Assembly (NCBI GenBank): GCA_002314055.1
Contig: DCBP01000040.1
Span: forward strand, 36,414 to 56,790
Reading direction: 5' to 3'
DNA length: 20,377 nt
Source of the DNA: Prevotella sp. UBA1104
GTDB lineage: Bacteria > Bacteroidota > Bacteroidia > Bacteroidales > Bacteroidaceae
Shown: positions 7,884 to 17,030 of the stretch, piece by piece
Layout of the letters: the number at the start of each line of letters is the position of its first letter
Position numbering within the stretch: the stretch's first letter is position 1
The notes under the pieces: model-generated
The model's input: the letters and a program-made list of their open reading frames with translations, nothing else
What the model was told of the DNA's origin: nothing
Databases searched by the model: none
Made by a program: the position numbers and the translations under genes

Positions 7884-8010
7884 GAAATTTTGAGTAACAA
7901 AAGGAACGTTTTCGTTAAGCCAAATGAGCAGAGTGAAGCTTGCTTCAACTCTGCCATGGCGAGAAAAGGTACATGGTAGTGAACATTAACCAATCATAAA
8001 GTTATCGCTT
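7884..8010 (+). ncRNA. Structured 5' leader of the 8011 gene (hairpin shared with the 17719 leader)
   Basis: The core is a perfect hairpin: GCAGAGT-GAAG (7928-7938), loop CTTG, CTTC-A-ACTCTGC (7943-7954). An outer helix can form between TTTTC (7909-7913) and GAAAA (7963-7967) and between GCC (7919-7921) and GGC (7958-7960). A short open frame, ATG at 7924 to TAA at 7987-7989 (21 codons, beginning MSRVKLAS), runs through the hairpin. The order of elements (TTTGAGT, TTAAGC, hairpin with GAAGCTTGCTTC, GCGAG, purine run) parallels 17387-17467. Candidate cis-acting leader or leader-peptide attenuator. Confidence 0.5.
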
Positions 8011-11000
8011 ATGAACAGTAAACTCAACTTCATCATCACAGGAGCGACAGCGGCAATGCTTTTATTGCCGGTCAAGACAGACGCTCAGAAACTTGAACTT
8101 GGTTTGAGAAGCTCAATTCCGGCTTCCGTGTTACAAACAGCTAAAAAGGCTACACCTGCACAGCAGCGCCAGCTCGACAAGAAAGTACAGGCACAGCATC
8201 CGCTACTCTTCAAGCAGAGGATTCTGAATCGCCTGAATACTTCAGGTCTGCGCGAGGTGGCTGCAGGAAAAAAGATTTCACCGATGCAGCTCTCGCCGAG
8301 AGTTCCGCTGAAGGCAGCGAAATACACATCCGGAAGAGAGTTGTGGGGTAACGTAATCAACGACAACACTTGGGGCGATGATAAAGCTTACGGCTTCTAC
8401 AGTTTTAATGCCGTAAACAACATCGCGGTCAGTCCGCTTGGTGTAAACGAGAATCTTATCGCCAACGGAGGAGGAGCAGTAGTCGGCGACAAGTTCTATT
8501 ACGTAAACTATATCTCGTTCTGGGGATATATCTTTGCATCACTCTACACATTCGACACTAACACTTGGGAGCAGGATGGAGAGGCTGTAAGTCTTGAAGA
8601 CTATACTCTTATTGCTGCAGAAACGGCAGTAGCACCAAACGGTACAGTCTACGGAGAGTTCTACAATTCAAATTTGGATGGCTATGAACTCGGTATCGCC
8701 GACTATGCCAATGCTACGCGAACAACCATCGGAACACTGCAGAACCAGTATGTTGCCCTCGGTATCACGAGCGATAACAAGCTCTATGGTATCGCTGCCG
8801 ACGGTAACCTCTATTCTATAGATACATCGACAGCAGCAGAAACCCTCGTGGGAGCAACCGGACTGACAATTTCCGATGCTGATGGAGCTTACTACCAGAG
8901 CGGTGAAATAGACCAGAAGACAAACACCTTCTATTGGGCAACAACAGAGGTTACGGGAACTCCGGCACCGGCACTGTATACTGTAAACCTTACGACAGGT
9001 GCTGCAGAGAAAGTGGGAGATTTCACTAACCAGAACCTTGTTGTAGCACTCACTGTTCCAGAGGCTATAGCCGACGGAGCACCGGCTGCAGTTACCGACT
9101 TGAAGGCAGACTTCAAGGATGGTTCGCTGACGGGTACCGTATCTTTCAAGATTCCTACGACAAATGCCAAGGGCGACGCTCTTACAGGCAACGTTGACTA
9201 TACAATAACAGCCGGCACCGAAACTCTTGCCTCTGGTTCTGCAGCAGCAGGAGACGCGGTAACAAAAGACGTTACATTTGCTGCCGACGGAAAGAAGACA
9301 ATCGTCATCACTCCTTCAAATGCTGAGGGTAAGGGTGTTACTGCCAAGACTTCACTGTATGTTGGTTACGACACGCCGAAAGCTGTAGACGGAGTAAATT
9401 TCTCTATCGACGATGCTACAGGTAAGGTTGACCTCTCATGGTCGCCAGTTACAGCAGGTATAAACAACGGATATATCGGCGACATCAAATACGATGTTGT
9501 TCGTTATCCCGACAAGAAGGTCGTTGCCGAAGGCTTGACTGATACGAAATTCACTGAGACGGTTCCTGACGGGAAACTCTCCGCTTATTCATACGGTATT
9601 ACTGCTACTAACGGCAGAACGACGAGCAAGGAGACACGTACTGACTATAAAACTCATGGTGAAGCCATCACTCCGCCATATTCTGAGGACTTCCAGAGCG
9701 AGGAGTCTATTGCATTCTTCAACATCATCGATGCTAACAACGATGAGCGCACTTGGTCGCGCTTCGTAGACAGTGCAGGAAACGGTATTGCAAGATATGC
9801 ATACAGTGGTGCCAACGCTGGCGACGACTGGCTTATCACTCCACCTATAAAGGTAGAGAAGGGTAAGGTATATAAGGTAAGCTTCAAGGCTCAGTCATAT
9901 TTGAGCTCGATGCCAGAGCGTATCGAGGTGAAATATGGCAATAGCAGTACCGCAGAGGGCATGACAAAAGAGATACTTCCGGCTACCGACCTTACTACAG
10001 AGGGCTTTACAGAATACTCAAAGGAGATTACTGCCGACGAAACAGGCAATCTCTATGTAGGATTCCATGCCATCAGCGATGCCGACATGTTCTATCTTGA
10101 TGTTGACGACATCAGCGTAGGTGCTGGTATGGCAACGACAGCTCCAGATTCTATATCTGAGTTGACAGTAACACCGGGTGCAAAGGGAGCAAAGAGCGCT
10201 ACTATCAGCTTCCGCACTCCTACAAAGGACATCACAGGTGCTGCACTTTCCGGTAAGGTCAATGTTACTGTAAGCCGCGACGGAAAGGTGATTAAGGAAT
10301 ACAAAGACCTTGCTGCCGGTTCTGTTGCTTCGTTCTTCGACCGTGAACCTGCTGAGGGATTCAACACCTACAGTGCCGTTACTTCGAATGCTGACGGAAC
10401 TGGTCGTGAGTCTAAGAAGGTTACAGTATATGTGGGTATCGACAAACCGGGAGATCCATCTGGATTGAACACTGCCGACAACTCTACATCTGTTAATATA
10501 TCATGGAAGAAATCTGAGGAAGGTGCCAACGGAGGATATGTTGACCCGCAGACACTGAAACATAATGTATACAACCTCATTGCTGGTACATACGGGTACG
10601 ACACGGAGCTCGCCGGAACAACGGATGAAGGCGCTACGTCGTATGATATGGACTATAACACCACTGAAGGCGATCAGGATCTCGTACAGTTCGGAGTATC
10701 GGCTGTCAACGACAAGGGCGAGAGTAGCATCATGCTCACACCGGGCATCGTAGTAGGTAAGCCATACAATATCCCGTTCTTCGAGAGTCTTGCAGGCGGT
10801 AACCTTGCTTACGACATGTGGTGGACAAGCCGTAGCGGCAATTCTCAGATGGGCTTGACAAAGGATGACTCTTCTGACAACGACGGCGGTAGCTTCATAT
10901 ATGCTTCTACTGCAGATGAGGATAATGCTACTATCGCATCCGGAAAGATTAACCTTGCAGGTGCTACCAACCCGATGATCGTGTTCAGCCACAAGGCTGC

Positions 11001-12585
11001 TGCCGGCAGCAACGCCAAGATTGTAGTTTCTGCACAGAAGCCAGACGGAACAAGTGATGTGCTTGAAACTATCGACTACTCTAAGATTCCTGCTGCCGAT
11101 GCCGGCAAGTGGATTCGCAAGTCGGTTGCATTGAAGAGCGACTACACTTCTCTACCTTATATTATGGTTAAGTTCACAGCTTCGGCTAAGGCTGAAACAA
11201 GCGTATTGCTTGATGAGGTTTACGTTCGCGACATCCTTGAGAGCGATGTTACTCTGAGCGACATCTCTGCTCCTACTAAGGTTAAGAAGGGAGAGACGGC
11301 AAAGGTTGACGTGACGGTAACTAACTTCGGAAGCAACGATGCCAAGAACTACACCGTGAAACTCTATGCTGGCGACAAGCTCGTTGACAGCAAGGAGGAG
11401 AAGGAAACTCTCGCTCCGTTTGCTTCAAAGACCTACTCGTTCGATTATGCAACAAGTGTTCTTGACGAGGGTACATCTGTTGATTTGAAGGCTGAGGTGA
11501 CATACGCCGACGACTTGAATCCTGACGACAATACGAAGTCGACTACTCTTGCATACGCCGTTTCTAACAAACCGCGTCCTGAGACTGTAACGGCAACCGA
11601 CAACGGCGATGCTACTGTCAAGGTTTCATGGAGCGCCGTAACAGAACAGGCACAGGTTGTTTCCGACGGATTCGAGGATTACGATGCTTGGGCTGTAGAC
11701 AAATTCGGCGAATGGACGGCTAAGACCGGAACTTCTACACCGGAGGGTGCTGTGAACGGAGCCTTGTTCCAAAACTATGCTTACCCAACTCAGGGTCAGA
11801 GCTTTGCATTCACATTGGTAGAACCTCTCAACGAGTGGATTTCTGAGGATGTACTCGAAAAAAATCCTTCGCTGACTCCTCATGGAGGCAACAAGTATAT
11901 TGCTTCGTTCTACAAGTATGATCCGAATAGCGAGAGCGAGGAATTCTTCGATGCAGACAACTGGCTTATCAGTCCGACACTGAGCGGAAAGAAGCAGACT
12001 GTTTCATTCTGGATTTCAAACAACAATACATCATCTCAGGAGTATCCTGAAACATTCGATGTACTCTACTCTAAGGATGGAACCGACATCGACAAGTTCG
12101 TGAAGATTGGCGACACACACACTGCAAGCAGCGGTGCATGGGAAGAGGTTACTGTTGATATTCCTGATGGAGCAACTCGCTTCGCAATTCACCAGAATAC
12201 TCCAAATGCTACGAACTTCATGTTCATGATTGATGACGTCAACTATGAAACCGGTTCTGGTAAGGTTACAGGATACAAGGTTTACCGCGACGGCAAACTC
12301 CTGAAGACTCTCGATGCCGACAAGGTTGAGTTTACCGACGAGACTGCTGAGTATGGCAAGACTTATGTATATGCTGTTTCTGCCGTATTCGCCGACGGTG
12401 AGTCTGAGGCAACAATTGCTACGGCAATTACTACCGACATCGATAACGTGGAGAATGTTTTGAAGGCTTCTTCTTACAATGTTTACACTATCGACGGCAA
12501 ACTTATCGGAACTGACATGAAGTCGCTGAAGAACCTCAAGAGCGGTTCGTATATCATCAACGACCAGAAGGTTGTCATCAGATAA
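8011..12585 (+). CDS. Large secreted modular protein with choice-of-anchor J domains and T9SS tail
   Basis: A 1524-aa surface protein of unknown exact role. Signal peptide about 1-25 (MNSKLNFIITGATAAMLLLP then VKTDA). Residues about 105-350 look like a beta-propeller (repeated 'LYGIAADGNLYSID', 'ALYTVNLTTGAAEKVG' style blades). Fibronectin type III-like domains follow at about 355-550. Choice-of-anchor J/cleaved-adhesin-like jelly rolls are at about 555-705, 918-1075 and 1217-1413, recognised by 'DDWLITPPI', 'ADNWLISPTL' and 'FYLDVDDISV' motifs. More FN3 units lie at about 710-910 and 1415-1475, and a CARDB-like domain at about 1076-1183. The end (about 1488-1524, YNVYTIDGKLIG ... LKSGSYIINDQKVVIR) is a type A T9SS sorting signal. 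No catalytic motif was recognised; adhesion or binding of host or plant glycans or proteins is inference. It has its own promoter, leader and terminator, so it is probably monocistronic. Confidence 0.85.
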   Translation: MNSKLNFIITGATAAMLLLPVKTDAQKLELGLRSSIPASVLQTAKKATPAQQRQLDKKVQAQHPLLFKQRILNRLNTSGLREVAAGKKISPMQLSPRVPLKAAKYTSGRELWGNVINDNTWGDDKAYGFYSFNAVNNIAVSPLGVNENLIANGGGAVVGDKFYYVNYISFWGYIFASLYTFDTNTWEQDGEAVSLEDYTLIAAETAVAPNGTVYGEFYNSNLDGYELGIADYANATRTTIGTLQNQYVALGITSDNKLYGIAADGNLYSIDTSTAAETLVGATGLTISDADGAYYQSGEIDQKTNTFYWATTEVTGTPAPALYTVNLTTGAAEKVGDFTNQNLVVALTVPEAIADGAPAAVTDLKADFKDGSLTGTVSFKIPTTNAKGDALTGNVDYTITAGTETLASGSAAAGDAVTKDVTFAADGKKTIVITPSNAEGKGVTAKTSLYVGYDTPKAVDGVNFSIDDATGKVDLSWSPVTAGINNGYIGDIKYDVVRYPDKKVVAEGLTDTKFTETVPDGKLSAYSYGITATNGRTTSKETRTDYKTHGEAITPPYSEDFQSEESIAFFNIIDANNDERTWSRFVDSAGNGIARYAYSGANAGDDWLITPPIKVEKGKVYKVSFKAQSYLSSMPERIEVKYGNSSTAEGMTKEILPATDLTTEGFTEYSKEITADETGNLYVGFHAISDADMFYLDVDDISVGAGMATTAPDSISELTVTPGAKGAKSATISFRTPTKDITGAALSGKVNVTVSRDGKVIKEYKDLAAGSVASFFDREPAEGFNTYSAVTSNADGTGRESKKVTVYVGIDKPGDPSGLNTADNSTSVNISWKKSEEGANGGYVDPQTLKHNVYNLIAGTYGYDTELAGTTDEGATSYDMDYNTTEGDQDLVQFGVSAVNDKGESSIMLTPGIVVGKPYNIPFFESLAGGNLAYDMWWTSRSGNSQMGLTKDDSSDNDGGSFIYASTADEDNATIASGKINLAGATNPMIVFSHKAAAGSNAKIVVSAQKPDGTSDVLETIDYSKIPAADAGKWIRKSVALKSDYTSLPYIMVKFTASAKAETSVLLDEVYVRDILESDVTLSDISAPTKVKKGETAKVDVTVTNFGSNDAKNYTVKLYAGDKLVDSKEEKETLAPFASKTYSFDYATSVLDEGTSVDLKAEVTYADDLNPDDNTKSTTLAYAVSNKPRPETVTATDNGDATVKVSWSAVTEQAQVVSDGFEDYDAWAVDKFGEWTAKTGTSTPEGAVNGALFQNYAYPTQGQSFAFTLVEPLNEWISEDVLEKNPSLTPHGGNKYIASFYKYDPNSESEEFFDADNWLISPTLSGKKQTVSFWISNNNTSSQEYPETFDVLYSKDGTDIDKFVKIGDTHTASSGAWEEVTVDIPDGATRFAIHQNTPNATNFMFMIDDVNYETGSGKVTGYKVYRDGKLLKTLDADKVEFTDETAEYGKTYVYAVSAVFADGESEATIATAITTDIDNVENVLKASSYNVYTIDGKLIGTDMKSLKNLKSGSYIINDQKVVIR

Positions 12586-12620
12586 AGCCTCGTGGCTAAG
12601 ATGAAAACCAATAGATAATC

Positions 12621-12662
12621 AATGCCACATCCGCAATTCTTGTTACGGATGTGGCATTTTAA
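12621..12662 (+). terminator. Rho-independent terminator after the 8011 gene
   Basis: AATGCCACATCCG (12621-12633) pairs perfectly with CGGATGTGGCATT (12646-12658), with a 12-nt loop and then TTTAAG. It separates the 8011 gene from the C10 protease gene starting 31 bp later. Confidence 0.9.
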
Positions 12663-12692
12663 GTATTATAACACTTTTTCCTATTTATATTT

Positions 12693-15266
12693 ATGACAAA
12701 CAACATTATATCATCAGACAAACGACGCTATGGCATGATTGCTATTGCTGTTGCTGCAATGGCGCTTTTTGCTGACTTCGCTTCGGCTAAGCCGCGTACG
12801 GATAAACAGATGCGGGATGTGGCGATTGCTAAAATGCTGAAAAGAACTGCCGGACAGGCGGCTGCTCCGTCGGCTACTCAGGCGGTGAAGGAGATTACCC
12901 GTGATGAAGGGTATGTTATATTTGGAAAAGACGGTGGCGGATTCGTTGTTGTCTCTACTGACGATATGGCTCCTGAGGTATTGGGATATTCTGATGCCCG
13001 GATTTCATCAACTATTTCTAATGAAAATTTCAAGTGGTGGCTACAGGCTGTCAACGGGGTTGTGAAGGCTGCGGCTAAAAGCAATACGCCGATTTTGCGC
13101 GTTACTAAGCCTGATGCCTCGCGCTATGATGTTGCTGTGGATGCACTCTGTTCGTCAAGATGGGGACAGGAGGAACCTTACTGGAACCAATGTCCGATGG
13201 GGACTGCCGGCAGATGTCTTACCGGGTGTGTGGCTACATCAACGGCTCAGGTGCTTTACTATCATAAAGGTCCGAAGACTGGAGTAGGTACGCGAACTAT
13301 ATATTATCCTGCTAACAATACCTGCGGTACTCCGGTTACTGCCGATTTTGGCAATGACGAGTTCGATTGGGACAATATGATTGACGTTTATACTCCAGGC
13401 AACTATACCTCTCAGCAGGCTGATGCCGTGGCTTTGCTGATGAAAGACTGTGGGGTGTCTACGAATATGAGCTATTCGCCGGAAGGCAGTGGGGCGTATC
13501 ATGACCAGACTGCCGAAGGACTGAGAAAGTATTTCGGTCTTACGGATGCAAAATATGTTTGGCGCAAAGATTACTCCGAGAAGGAATGGATGGAACTGAT
13601 GTATGACCAGATTACGAAACGACAGCCTGTGATATATGGTGGCGACGACTGGTCGGGCGGACATTCTTTTGTTCTCGACGGATACGACAGCGACGGACTG
13701 GTGCATATCAACTGGGGATGGGAAGGCGAAGACGACGGATATTACGACATTGCCCTGCTGAACCCGTCGGGATACCAGTTTTCAAGAAACCAGGATGCTA
13801 TTATCAATATTACTCCGGAACCGGCTAAGGAGATGATTTCTGACACTGTTAAGGTTAATGCTCCGGGAACTCTGCGCTCTGTCTTGAATGGGGAGATGAT
13901 TTTCCAGTATGACACCTTGCGTATCGAGGGAAAGATAAACGGTACTGATCTGAAGACACTTAGGACTATGGCTGGCCGTGATGAATTCGGAGAGAAGACG
14001 GAGGGCGGACTGAGAACTCTTGATCTTACTGCTGCTACTATCGTGAGTGGCGGTGATGCTTATCTAAACGAGGCTGGGAAAGGTCTGCTTATCGATAAGG
14101 AGAGCATAGTACCTAAGAAAGCTTTCTATGGTTGCTCACTGCGCACGTTGCTGCTGCCAGACGGGATTAAGTCTATTGGTAGCGGTGCCTTTGCTTATTG
14201 CAGTCGTCTGGATTCTGTAAGACTTGTTCCGGCAAAGGATGCAGACTTCTTGATGAAAGACAATATCTTGTATTCTACTGACGGCAAGACGGTCGTTGGC
14301 TCTCTGCCGAGAATTGCCGACAAACTTAACATAACTGGCGATGTTACGAAGATTGGAGCGTATGCTTTCTCTTCAAGAAACAGAATTAAGAAAATCATCT
14401 TTGGCAGTCAGTTGGAATCTATTGCCGAGGGGGCTTTTGCCGATTGTGGTTCGGTGAGCGAGATTCGTGTGGTTAGCAAGACACCTGTGGCTATCACTGG
14501 AGCTGGAGCTTTCGATGGCATAAACAAGACGAGTTGTTCACTTTATGTGCGTGCCGGTTCTACGGCGAAGTTTAAGAGTGCTTCGCAGTGGGGCGACTTC
14601 AAGAATATCGTGGAATACGGCACTACAGTGAAAGCCCGTAATTCGATGCGCAAATACGGGGATGAGAATCCTAAGATGGGATATACTATAAATGGCGATT
14701 TCGTTGAGGGTGTGCCTGAGGTTACCTGTGATGCTACGCCAACATCGCCTGCCGGCAGATATACGATACATATATCAAGAGGTACGATTACTGATGAGGC
14801 TGTGGAGTTTGAGGATGGCTTCCTTATCGTGAAGCAGGCTCCGCTGACGGTTGGTGTAGAGGATGCAACTCGTCCGGAAGGTGAAGAGAATCCTACGTTC
14901 TCTTTGACTTTCGATGGTTTCAAGAATAACGAGACGGCTGCTGATGCCTTTACCGTAATGCCTGTTGCTACTTGTGAGGCTGACGTTTATTCTCCTGTAG
15001 GTATATATCCTATTTCGGTTAGTGGCGGTGAGGCTGCAAATTACGAACTGACTTATACCAGCGGTAACCTTACCGTAACAAAGTCGACAACCGGAATTTC
15101 GGCAATCGGCGGAGATAACGGAAGTGATACTTTTAATGTTTACTCTGTAAGTGGAAAACTGATATTAAAAGATGTTTGTGGCTTTGAGACCTTGCCTAAG
15201 GGGATGTATATTATTGAAAGTCGTGATGGAGGAAAAGCAGTTTGCCACAAGATAACAGTAAAGTAA
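12693..15266 (+). CDS. Secreted C10 (streptopain-like) cysteine protease with LRR, MBG-like and T9SS domains
   Basis: An 857-aa papain-clan protease of MEROPS family C10, the family of streptopain SpeB and Prevotella interpain. The first Met is kept because it supplies the charged n-region (SDKRRYG) of the signal peptide ending near residue 32. A Spi-like inhibitory propeptide spans about 36-140. The catalytic domain is about 150-372: nucleophile Cys179 in LTGCVATSTAQVLYYH, His324 in SGGHSFVLDGY, and WGWEGEDDGYY (341-351). BspA-type leucine-rich repeats follow (about 400-640), with AFYGCSLRTLLLPDGIKSIG and related units. An MBG-like beta domain (about 645-797) precedes a type A T9SS tail (FNVYSVSGKLIL ... 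LPKGMYIIE). Most known C10 enzymes lack the LRR and MBG modules, which may tether the protease to a surface or host protein. Any promoter must lie in the 31 bp after the upstream terminator; TATATTTA at about 12685 is a weak candidate that would leave almost no leader. Confidence 0.92.
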   Translation: MTNNIISSDKRRYGMIAIAVAAMALFADFASAKPRTDKQMRDVAIAKMLKRTAGQAAAPSATQAVKEITRDEGYVIFGKDGGGFVVVSTDDMAPEVLGYSDARISSTISNENFKWWLQAVNGVVKAAAKSNTPILRVTKPDASRYDVAVDALCSSRWGQEEPYWNQCPMGTAGRCLTGCVATSTAQVLYYHKGPKTGVGTRTIYYPANNTCGTPVTADFGNDEFDWDNMIDVYTPGNYTSQQADAVALLMKDCGVSTNMSYSPEGSGAYHDQTAEGLRKYFGLTDAKYVWRKDYSEKEWMELMYDQITKRQPVIYGGDDWSGGHSFVLDGYDSDGLVHINWGWEGEDDGYYDIALLNPSGYQFSRNQDAIINITPEPAKEMISDTVKVNAPGTLRSVLNGEMIFQYDTLRIEGKINGTDLKTLRTMAGRDEFGEKTEGGLRTLDLTAATIVSGGDAYLNEAGKGLLIDKESIVPKKAFYGCSLRTLLLPDGIKSIGSGAFAYCSRLDSVRLVPAKDADFLMKDNILYSTDGKTVVGSLPRIADKLNITGDVTKIGAYAFSSRNRIKKIIFGSQLESIAEGAFADCGSVSEIRVVSKTPVAITGAGAFDGINKTSCSLYVRAGSTAKFKSASQWGDFKNIVEYGTTVKARNSMRKYGDENPKMGYTINGDFVEGVPEVTCDATPTSPAGRYTIHISRGTITDEAVEFEDGFLIVKQAPLTVGVEDATRPEGEENPTFSLTFDGFKNNETAADAFTVMPVATCEADVYSPVGIYPISVSGGEAANYELTYTSGNLTVTKSTTGISAIGGDNGSDTFNVYSVSGKLILKDVCGFETLPKGMYIIESRDGGKAVCHKITVK

Positions 15267-15298
15267 TTTATGTGATGTTTTGTGCTAATCATAGGAAA

Positions 15299-15330
15299 GT
15301 CAAGATATTAAGTACTTGATTTTGATTCTT
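15299..15330 (+). terminator. Weak candidate terminator after the C10 protease gene
   Basis: TCAAG (15300-15304) can pair with CTTGA (15315-15319), followed by TTTTGATTCTTT. The stem is short. The long inverted element at 15348-15557 may stop transcription instead. Confidence 0.3.
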
Positions 15331-15347
15331 TAATAATTTAAGTTTCT

Positions 15348-15557
15348 GATTTAGTTCTTCCCCTCCCCCCGCCTTCCCCTCCGGGGCGGAGCAGTTACTC
15401 TTTCTATCTGAAAGCAAATGGATTTGTTGTTGACAAGATTCGCATGATTATTATTAGCAACTTGTTTATCGAATAAAAAAATATGCAAGTTCTTTAGCAG
15501 TCAAAGGAAACTGCTCCGCCCCTGACAAGGGGAGGCGGGTGAGGGGAAAACTAAATC
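15348..15557. repeat. 210-bp element with 49-bp imperfect terminal inverted repeats (MITE-like)
   Basis: The left arm 15348-15396 (GATTTAGTTCTTCCCCTCCC to GGCGGAGCAGTT) is the near reverse complement of the right arm 15509-15557 (AACTGCTCCGCCCC to GAGGGGAAAACTAAATC). The arms are the same length and differ mainly in the middle. The 112-bp interior is AT-rich with no open frame of note. The element fills the gap between two convergent genes and its RNA would fold into a very long hairpin. I see no clear target-site duplication. It resembles the C/G-tract dispersed repeat found inside the GH2 gene. Confidence 0.8.
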
Positions 15558-15574
15558 CGAGTTTAGTTAATAAT

Positions 15575-15622
15575 AGTTCCAATAACCAATTCCGGATTTG
15601 AATGGTTATTGGAACTTTTCTT
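15575..15622 (+). terminator. Terminator hairpin between convergent genes
   Basis: AGTTCCAATAACCA (15575-15588) pairs perfectly with TGGTTATTGGAACT (15603-15616), followed on the plus strand by TTTCTTTTC. The U-tract favours the plus strand (C10 protease side). The hairpin also begins 8 bp beyond the stop of the minus-strand esterase gene and could serve both. Confidence 0.75.
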
Positions 15623-15624
15623 TT

Positions 15625-16923
15625 CTATTTCTTCTTAGGATAGAATCTCAGTTGGTCTTCTGTTTCTATTGTAACCTTATTTTCATCGAGCTTCGAACTG
15701 TCGAGCTTGAAAACCTTGATGAAAAAATCATAAACGGCGTTGCGCTTGTTCGGTCCGAAGTCGTGGCGCTCCTTGGGCAAGTGAACGTCGGAGACATTCT
15801 CTTTTTTGCCGTAGAAGCCATAGATGCGCTGTAGGTAGGGCAGTTCAAGGGTCGGAGTGGTAGATGTCCAGTCGCCTCCGTCGCTGACGAGTCCTAATGG
15901 TTTTGGTGCAAACATTGCCGCAATCTCGGCATTGCATGTTCCGCCACCGGCAAGCTGTATCGGCATTCCGCTTTCGCATGGGCATCCGCCGTCGAACCAC
16001 GACGACAGACTTACCACCGGGCATGCTGCCGTGTACCGAGAATCAAGGGCCGTGAGCAGAACGGTCTGTGTGCCGCCACCAGAACCGCCATTCACTCCGA
16101 TGCGCGTCTTGTCTACATCCTTCCGCTTTATCATCCAGTCGAGAATACGTATTCCGTTGAGAGCCTGCATCTGGTGAGCCTCGGCGGTATGGTGAGCCTC
16201 GGCTCCTACCTCATCTTCCGACTCTCCCCATCCCCAAAGGTCGAAGTCTACGCAGATGGCTCCCATACGGGCGAGGGTACCCAGTCGCTGCTGTTGCACC
16301 TTTCCGTAGCGACCGTTAAGGAAATGTCCGTTCGGACAGATAATCAGCGGATGTTTTCCCTTGGCTATAGGAGCATATATAGAACCCTTCACGGTATGTC
16401 CGTTTACTGTCTTCATGCAGAAATTCTGCACCGTATATCCGTCGTATTTCCTGATTTTAGAAACGAGCGGTTTCTCATTTGAACATTTTGCCAGCAGCGG
16501 GTCTATGCCGAGTCGCTCCCTCACTTCGCGGCGCAATGTGTCGCGGCGTGCTTCCCACTGAGCCTTGTCGCTGTATTTTGAGGCGAGATACGGTATGAGT
16601 TTCTCTCCGTCTGCCGGTTGGCGGCGCGGATATTCATACTGCTTTATCTTATACAGGTTGCCGTTTTGCTTCAGGGCATAGAAGTCGAATGGCTTGAGGA
16701 TATTGTCGAATGTCTCCTCAAGAGAATACGGACGGATGCGGAAGTCGGCATAATTGAGCTTCAGTCCCGTAGTGTCCACATTAAACTTCAGTTTCACGTT
16801 AAAGTGCTTTGCCACATCGTTAAGCACGTCGCCCAGCGGTCGTGCATACTTCGTTTCAAAAGTCTGTGCTCCGCATGTCGTAGCGGCAAGCAGGGCAGCT
16901 ATAAGTAGTGAGTTCTTCTTCAT
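15625..16923 (-). CDS. Secreted alpha/beta-hydrolase esterase (CE19/pectin methylesterase-like) with STN-like N-domain
   Basis: A 432-aa serine esterase. Signal peptide about 1-19 (MKKNSLLIAALLAATTCGA). Residues about 27-95 ('RPLGDVLNDVAKHFNVKLKF', 'SLEETFDNILKPFDFYALKQ', 'GNLYKI') have the STN/DUF4974 secretin-TonB short-domain pattern usually found in TonB receptors and FecR-type anti-sigma factors. The esterase domain covers about 105-408. The nucleophile is Ser281 in the elbow NGGSGGGTQ, the likely acid is in SDGGDWTSTTP (347-357), and the base is His387 in KERHDFGPNKR. FDLWGWGESED (227-237) is typical of the acetyl-xylan-esterase/CE19-like group, whose member BT1017 of Bacteroides thetaiotaomicron is a pectin methylesterase of the rhamnogalacturonan-II system (from memory). 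Carbohydrate de-esterification is therefore likely and fits the GH78/GH2 genes in the window; the ester removed is uncertain. Confidence 0.82.
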   Translation of the reverse strand: MKKNSLLIAALLAATTCGAQTFETKYARPLGDVLNDVAKHFNVKLKFNVDTTGLKLNYADFRIRPYSLEETFDNILKPFDFYALKQNGNLYKIKQYEYPRRQPADGEKLIPYLASKYSDKAQWEARRDTLRREVRERLGIDPLLAKCSNEKPLVSKIRKYDGYTVQNFCMKTVNGHTVKGSIYAPIAKGKHPLIICPNGHFLNGRYGKVQQQRLGTLARMGAICVDFDLWGWGESEDEVGAEAHHTAEAHQMQALNGIRILDWMIKRKDVDKTRIGVNGGSGGGTQTVLLTALDSRYTAACPVVSLSSWFDGGCPCESGMPIQLAGGGTCNAEIAAMFAPKPLGLVSDGGDWTSTTPTLELPYLQRIYGFYGKKENVSDVHLPKERHDFGPNKRNAVYDFFIKVFKLDSSKLDENKVTIETEDQLRFYPKKK

Positions 16924-17002
16924 TGTTTGTTTTTTATTTATTTTAGTTTTGGATTTAATATTTATAATGATATGCTAAAATCATTCCGACAATATCCTAA
17001 TT

Positions 17003-17030
17003 CAAAATTATTATAAAGTATACTTTGCAA
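17003..17030 (-). promoter_or_regulatory. Promoter for the esterase gene
   Basis: On the minus strand, TTG (complement of CAA at 17028-17030), a 17-bp spacer, then TAATTTTG (complement of 17003-17010) fit the Bacteroidetes consensus. A second TATTTTTG (complement of CAAAAATA beginning at 17028) is an alternative box. The leader would be about 70-80 nt. Confidence 0.55.

Noticed and set aside
10501..10992. A 163-codon minus-strand frame inside the 8011 gene
   Set aside because: Antisense shadow of the large secreted protein; no recognisable domain.
12735..15266. Alternative start of the C10 protease at the internal Met
   Set aside because: Starting at Met15 would remove the positively charged n-region of the signal peptide, so the upstream ATG is preferred.
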